The notes under the pieces were generated by a model. The model ran no database searches. It worked only from the letters and a program-made list of their open reading frames with translations, and was not told the origin of the DNA. Below are positions 15,113-19,062 of a DNA stretch of 19,062 nt, piece after piece. Position 1 is the stretch's first letter, and each line of letters begins with the position of its first letter. The DNA comes from Lachnoclostridium sp. UBA1308 (GTDB taxonomy: Bacteria; Bacillota; Clostridia; Lachnospirales; Lachnospiraceae): contig DBTU01000025.1 in NCBI GenBank assembly GCA_002307215.1, positions 1-19,062 on the forward strand. The letters run 5' to 3'. A program made the position numbers and the translations under genes.

Positions 15113-16252
15113 ATGTATTTGTATTTAGATGAATGTTATAACACAGGAAATAACTGGTTGGATAAAAATCAATTGTTTTTCACTTATGGAGGATGGTTAA
15201 TTTCAGAGGACAATTTACCGAAAGCAGAATTGATAATACAAGATTTTAGTCAGCATCACCAAGGTGAACTTAAATCAAAAAGTTTTACTTCACATAAGGG
15301 CATACGTGAGGTTATTAACTTATCTAATAGGTTGATTTCTGACTGTAATGCTAAACCATACTTCATGTGTTTTGAAAAACATTTCATGATAGCTTGTAAA
15401 GTTGTTGAGTTCTTTTTTGATCATAAAATAAATAAACGAGTAAATGGATTTCTCACATTTCCAAATGAATATGAATATTATAGGATTACATGTCTCACAG
15501 AAAAAATGGACATAAGTTATGACCTGGCTAAAATGTTTTTGCCACCTATAAATATTACAAAAAGAGGTTTGGCGGAAGTAATTAAACGGGATGAAAGTTT
15601 TTGTACATACATTGGAGAAATTATAAATGGTAAATACATAGATGAAAGTTGCATAATAAATATTATTCATAGTCTGAAATCAATATTCAGCCAAGCTGGT
15701 TTTGAGAATATAGCTTATATTTTTGAAGAAAGTAATTTTAAACTTGGCGATATTTGCGATGAGCTACAAAGTGACACTATTACTAGCAATGGTAAACTTA
15801 TTAGCAAATCAATTTTAGTCCAGCCCTCTATATACGAAATGATATATGGTATAAAAGATGAACATAAAAATCTAAAGATCATAGTAGACACCTTAGGAGA
15901 TCAAAATTGCCAATTTTCTGAAATAAGTAATTTATTGAATATCCCGATAGATATAAGGGACGATTCAAAATCTGATATGATGATTATGGCATCTGATTTG
16001 CTGATTGGACAATTTGCAAGGTTAATAAAAGATATAAGCACTGGCTCAAATGATATTTCAGAGTATGACATAGAGTTGATTAAATATAGTTTTACTCCAA
16101 AGAAAAGTACTTTTCAAGAGGATTTGTCATATTGGTTTGGTAAATTTTCATATGATACATGGATGAAATTAAGCATTTCTTTGGGGATCAAAATAGATGC
16201 TATAGATTATATCGGTGTGTTGAAAAATGAATTTCAACAATTTGTTAAGTAA
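15113..16252 (+). CDS. DUF3800-like protein, predicted RNase H-fold nuclease
   Basis: This 379-aa protein opens with YLDECYNTGN (4-13), followed by a hydrophobic strand FFTYGGWLIS (22-31) and GELKSKSF (51-58), the usual start of DUF3800 proteins. The acidic residues expected for the RNase H-like metal site can be seen at D6/E7, D259 with D263 (IIVDTLGDQN), and D295 in the C-terminal S-x-S…ASDLLIGQ stretch, which corresponds to the family's Q-x-AD-LL pattern. It is therefore a candidate metal-dependent nuclease. DUF3800 genes are frequent on prophages and defence islands. It has its own promoter and AAGGGAG site and is much more AT-rich than the core genes. Family assignment is by motif reading only; activity is inferred. 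Confidence 0.7.
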   Translation: MYLYLDECYNTGNNWLDKNQLFFTYGGWLISEDNLPKAELIIQDFSQHHQGELKSKSFTSHKGIREVINLSNRLISDCNAKPYFMCFEKHFMIACKVVEFFFDHKINKRVNGFLTFPNEYEYYRITCLTEKMDISYDLAKMFLPPINITKRGLAEVIKRDESFCTYIGEIINGKYIDESCIINIIHSLKSIFSQAGFENIAYIFEESNFKLGDICDELQSDTITSNGKLISKSILVQPSIYEMIYGIKDEHKNLKIIVDTLGDQNCQFSEISNLLNIPIDIRDDSKSDMMIMASDLLIGQFARLIKDISTGSNDISEYDIELIKYSFTPKKSTFQEDLSYWFGKFSYDTWMKLSISLGIKIDAIDYIGVLKNEFQQFVK

Positions 16253-16294
16253 TAATTTGTTAAAAAACTTTTAGTGTGTACCCTTAGAATAAAC

Positions 16295-16366
16295 TACGCG
16301 GTATGTTTATATTGGTGAATCATAATGAGTATAATTATAAAATCTTATAAGGAATAATTACGCGGT
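16295..16366. promoter_or_regulatory. Paired TACGCGGT sites flanking the promoter region of the next gene
   Basis: TACGCGGT occurs at 16295-16302 and 16359-16366, 64 bp apart, in an otherwise very AT-rich gap. A TATAAT (16330-16335) lies midway between them, with only a poor -35 at normal spacing. Two identical GC-containing octamers around a -10 element look like binding sites for one regulator, or like ends of a small repeat. No regulator is identified. Confidence 0.4.
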
Positions 16367-16400
16367 TGAAATTGTTTAATTAGGTAAAGGAGTTATTTAG

Positions 16401-17348
16401 ATGCATAATATTGATAGCATATTGAAACTTAGTTATTCACCATTAACATTGTTTGAATTTGAAAATTCTAAAGAAGATAAAGATATAAATGAGTATCTAA
16501 CCACATCTACTATTTATGTAATTGCTAAAAGAGCATTACCAATCATGAAGCTTATGCATGCTGATTCAAGCGGGTTGCATATATCAGTTAGCATGGAAAA
16601 TGAACCTCAAGTCGTTGAAATAATTATGAGGACGAAGGATAATGTAAAATTTTTCAAGAATGGATTATCTGCTATTCGTACGGGTAGTAATATCTTAAGT
16701 GTTTCGGATGCGTTTCATTCCATTTCTCTATTCAGAGATAATGGTGGTGAAGATGAATTTGTGCTCAGTGCCAATTTTGATCGTTTAATACATCTTGCGA
16801 GTAATAATGTAATTAAAATAAATATTAAAGGGGATATTACACCATTTGTTTCTTATGAAGTATTATATGTTGGGCATTGTGTAGAAGAACATATATTTCA
16901 TAGATTTAAAGCCCATCATGCTCTTCAGGATATTTTAATAAGAGAAAATATTATACCTCAAAACTATGATAAAGTTAATGATCTTTTGATTTTACCATTT
17001 TATGTTGAAAGTGATGTTGTATCTGTTATAACAGGTGAAGCGAAAGAAAATGAATTTATCGAGGCAATGACAGGAAATTATTCTTTTGGACTTAAAGAAA
17101 TTTCGCTGGATTGTGAAAAAGCATTAATTCGGGCAATGACTCCGAGGTACAATAAAACAAGATTTAAACAATATCCGAAATCTTCAGATGGTTTGTTTAA
17201 TCATGGTTTGGATTCATATTTATATAGAATTATAGAGAATTTAGTTTTGTGCTATGATTCTGATAATAAAATATTTGGAGATGTAAATGAGAAAGATGCA
17301 TCTCTTATATCAGTTATTGATGATAAGGAATTTAGCATCTTTAATTAA
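16401..17348 (+). CDS. Protein with variant GIY-YIG-like nuclease core
   Basis: This 315-aa protein has an uncharacterised N-terminal half (about 1-145, mostly beta-strand-like). The C-terminal half has features of a GIY-YIG nuclease: the YIG strand as YEVLYVG (152-158), the catalytic arginine at R168 in HRFKAHHALQDIL, a glutamate at E239 in CEKALIRAM, and P-x-YN-x-x-R-F-K (248-255) with N251. In canonical enzymes these positions are YIG, R-x-x-x-H, the metal-binding E, and the P-x-x-N after it. The first GIY triad is not clearly present, so it is a diverged member and activity is unsure. AAAGGAG lies upstream of the ATG. No coiled coil or membrane segment is seen. It lies between a DUF3800-like gene and an ABC-type ATPase gene. 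Confidence 0.6.
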   Translation: MHNIDSILKLSYSPLTLFEFENSKEDKDINEYLTTSTIYVIAKRALPIMKLMHADSSGLHISVSMENEPQVVEIIMRTKDNVKFFKNGLSAIRTGSNILSVSDAFHSISLFRDNGGEDEFVLSANFDRLIHLASNNVIKINIKGDITPFVSYEVLYVGHCVEEHIFHRFKAHHALQDILIRENIIPQNYDKVNDLLILPFYVESDVVSVITGEAKENEFIEAMTGNYSFGLKEISLDCEKALIRAMTPRYNKTRFKQYPKSSDGLFNHGLDSYLYRIIENLVLCYDSDNKIFGDVNEKDASLISVIDDKEFSIFN

Positions 17349-17526
17349 CTAATAGGATACTCTTTTTATACTATAGTTGATAGATTATCCAACTTTCAAT
17401 TATGTTAAAAATAGAAGTTAGGCTAGTGGCAATTCAAAAAGAAATAATGGAAATTCGAGAATTAAGATCGTTTGGAAAAATGCATATTCAGAATTAGTTA
17501 ATAACAGCATATTTCAAACTAGCGCA

Positions 17527-17560
17527 ATGTTTCGAGAGAAACATCTGCATATGGTATAGT
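17527..17560 (+). promoter_or_regulatory. Hairpin-marked extended -10 promoter of the ATPase gene
   Basis: TGG followed by TATAGT (17555-17560) forms an extended -10. The position of the -35 is taken up by a perfect inverted repeat ATGTTTC-gaga-GAAACAT (17527-17544), which could be an operator. The predicted leader is about 70 nt. A weaker ATATGGTA match is shared with the promoter of the DUF3800-like gene. Confidence 0.5.
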
Positions 17561-17635
17561 ATGTACAAAATTATTTACAAGAAATAAATGAGAGAATGAA
17601 AATAATGAAAACTAAAATCTATGGGGGAGAACAAA

Positions 17636-19048
17636 GTGCCTAATACATTATCTTTTGAAAGCCTTAAATATCAAGATATTCTTGAACCTGAATTTCAAAA
17701 TCTATCCTTAACAGGACATAATTGTATTGAATTTAAAATGAACGGGCAATGCGGAATGGCTGTAGTTTATGCGCCTAATGGAACTGGGAAAACAACCCTT
17801 TCAAATTTGTTAGGAATGGAATCTTCTAGCGGATCAATTGACTTTTCAGCAGTATATAACTTAATCCCTATAACACCAGCAGATAAAAAATTTCATATTA
17901 TCGGAGACCAAAGTACCCGAAATATAATTCGAGGAAATACTTCTGATTACTTGATTGGCGAAGACATCCGAAGAGAGTATGAATTGCGTCACAATATTGA
18001 GGATATTTTTAATAACTGTTTTGCTCAATTTTCTAAGACTTTAAAAGATCAATTCGGAATAACAAAGAGAGATGATTTTTTCTTGACAAGGATAAGCAAC
18101 CAAAGAATCACTGATTTTATTCGAGATATAATTCCGACTAGAAATCGCCGAAGTGAAATTGATAGGATTGATTTCGTTCATTTTATAAGAAGTACTAGAG
18201 TAGAATCATTGCCTGAAGATCTAGAACAGTCCAAACTCACATTTATTGTAAGGAATCTGTCCTTAGTACAGGATACCTTGGCGATAACTGCTGAAATAGG
18301 TCATAATATCGAGATACAAGAAATAGAGAAAAACGATGATGCCATTTATATACTTAATAAATATCACGGACAAACTGCGTGTGTAGTATGTGATGCTAAT
18401 AATATTTCAATCCATGACCTTACTATTCGAAAGAAAATTAATCGAGACCGAATTTATGACAATTTGTCTGCCAATATAAAAGCTGTGTTGGATAAAATAG
18501 TAAACAATCATGCTTTGCAGCCAGGAGATCCTTTTTCAATACATAATAGAATACTAGATTTTATTAGATCTGGTGAGTATTTAATCTTACAAGCCCTTCA
18601 AACTGAATTATTGGGATATGTCGATATCATTTCTAAGACTGTAGCTAATATTTTTCTCCAAATCTTTGAGGATACCAACTTGGATATATATTTTAACGAA
18701 TATGAGCATTTGTTAGATAGGCAACCTTCTCTTGATAACGAGGAACTAATGTTAATCAATCAAGTAGTAAATGAAAATATAGGTCCAGAGATTACAATTG
18801 TAAGAGATGCACAAAACGGCCGGAATTTCAGATTGCTTCTTGACGGAAAGGCTTTTCTAGGTGATGATGTTGGTGAAAAGAACCAGAAACCGTTAAAGTT
18901 AAGTACAGGAGAACGAAATTTTATCTCGCTTGCTTTTGAACTACTACTTGCCCGACACGCAAACAAAGAGTTGATAGTATTAGACGATCCTATATCGAGT
19001 TTTGATTCGGTTTATAAGAATAAGATAGCATACTGTATTATTATCTAA
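17636..19048 (+). CDS. ABC/SMC-like AAA ATPase (AAA_13/RloC-PrrC-like), C-terminus cut short
   Basis: I prefer a GTG start at 17636 because GGGGGAG (17623-17629) lies 6 nt before it; an in-frame ATG at 17621 would include that site in the coding region (numbering here is from the ATG). Walker A APNGTGKTT is at 51-59, the ABC signature LSTGERN at 427-433, Walker B LIVLDDP at 451-457 and the D-loop SSFD at 459-462. Between them lies a helical insert of about 370 residues with one CVVC pair (254-257), recalling the zinc-hook or AAA_13 class of ATPases in RloC, PrrC and other defence proteins. The frame stops 13 residues after the D-loop, before any H-loop. The frame read from 19033 is open to the window end, so a frameshift or premature stop is likely. 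Confidence 0.75.
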   Translation: MPNTLSFESLKYQDILEPEFQNLSLTGHNCIEFKMNGQCGMAVVYAPNGTGKTTLSNLLGMESSSGSIDFSAVYNLIPITPADKKFHIIGDQSTRNIIRGNTSDYLIGEDIRREYELRHNIEDIFNNCFAQFSKTLKDQFGITKRDDFFLTRISNQRITDFIRDIIPTRNRRSEIDRIDFVHFIRSTRVESLPEDLEQSKLTFIVRNLSLVQDTLAITAEIGHNIEIQEIEKNDDAIYILNKYHGQTACVVCDANNISIHDLTIRKKINRDRIYDNLSANIKAVLDKIVNNHALQPGDPFSIHNRILDFIRSGEYLILQALQTELLGYVDIISKTVANIFLQIFEDTNLDIYFNEYEHLLDRQPSLDNEELMLINQVVNENIGPEITIVRDAQNGRNFRLLLDGKAFLGDDVGEKNQKPLKLSTGERNFISLAFELLLARHANKELIVLDDPISSFDSVYKNKIAYCIII

Positions 19049-19062
19049 ATTGCCAAAGTAAC

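Noticed and set aside
15320..15670. 116-aa minus-strand frame within the DUF3800-like gene
   Set aside because: It is a shadow frame opposite a well-supported gene, with no ribosome binding site or family features.
17402..17497. 31-aa frame (MLKIEVRLVAIQKEI…) before the ATPase gene
   Set aside because: It has no ribosome binding site and no recognisable family; it could be a decayed fragment, but the support is too thin to call.

Overview
The window looks like a chromosome segment from a low-GC Gram-positive anaerobe, most likely a member of the Lachnospiraceae (Clostridia). The pointers are AGGAGG-type ribosome binding sites, the era-yqzL-recO gene order of Firmicutes, a single-chain GlyQS, pyruvate phosphate dikinase, a Clostridia-type M16C peptidase, and an ICE-type ParA/ParB pair of the kind found in clostridial conjugative elements. 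The family assignment is inference from memory; no search was run.

Layout. (1) 1-1470: a perfect-phase heptamer tandem array, then an HTH-methyltransferase fusion gene, closed by a 46-bp perfect palindrome that serves as a two-way terminator with the convergent cold-shock gene. (2) 1548-1909: cspA on the minus strand with its promoter, and a 26-nt palindrome in the divergent region. (3) 2103-7064: M16C peptidase, era, yqzL and recO, all rightward; yqzL runs into recO, which appears to start at TTG. (4) 7139-9251: a small lipoprotein and glyQS, separated by a two-hairpin intergenic element that also occurs, partly degraded, before the M16C gene. (5) 9286-12310: ppdK with an extended -10 promoter, a leader of about 195 nt and a strong terminator.

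(6) 12364-19062: an accessory island with a visibly more AT-rich right half. It begins after a second large terminator-like hairpin with a compact three-gene unit (a 47-aa cysteine protein, ParA, ParB; 8-nt overlaps) of the sort carried by Tn1549/Tn916-like integrative conjugative elements. Next comes a decayed fragment of the large SNF2-helicase/DNA-methylase protein of such elements. No integrase, relaxase or type IV secretion gene is present in the window, so this looks like a remnant, or one end, of such an element. Three separately promoted genes follow: a DUF3800-like protein (predicted RNase H-fold metal-dependent nuclease), a protein with a variant GIY-YIG-like nuclease core, and an ABC/SMC-like ATPase with Walker A, signature and Walker B motifs that stops just before its expected H-loop, 14 bases from the window end.

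The core genes are ordinary housekeeping functions: ribosome maturation, recombination, Gly-tRNA charging, PEP/pyruvate interconversion. The best candidate for something undescribed is the nuclease-like/nuclease-like/ATPase trio on the mobile-element remnant, which has the composition of an anti-phage defence cassette. That the three act together is a hypothesis.
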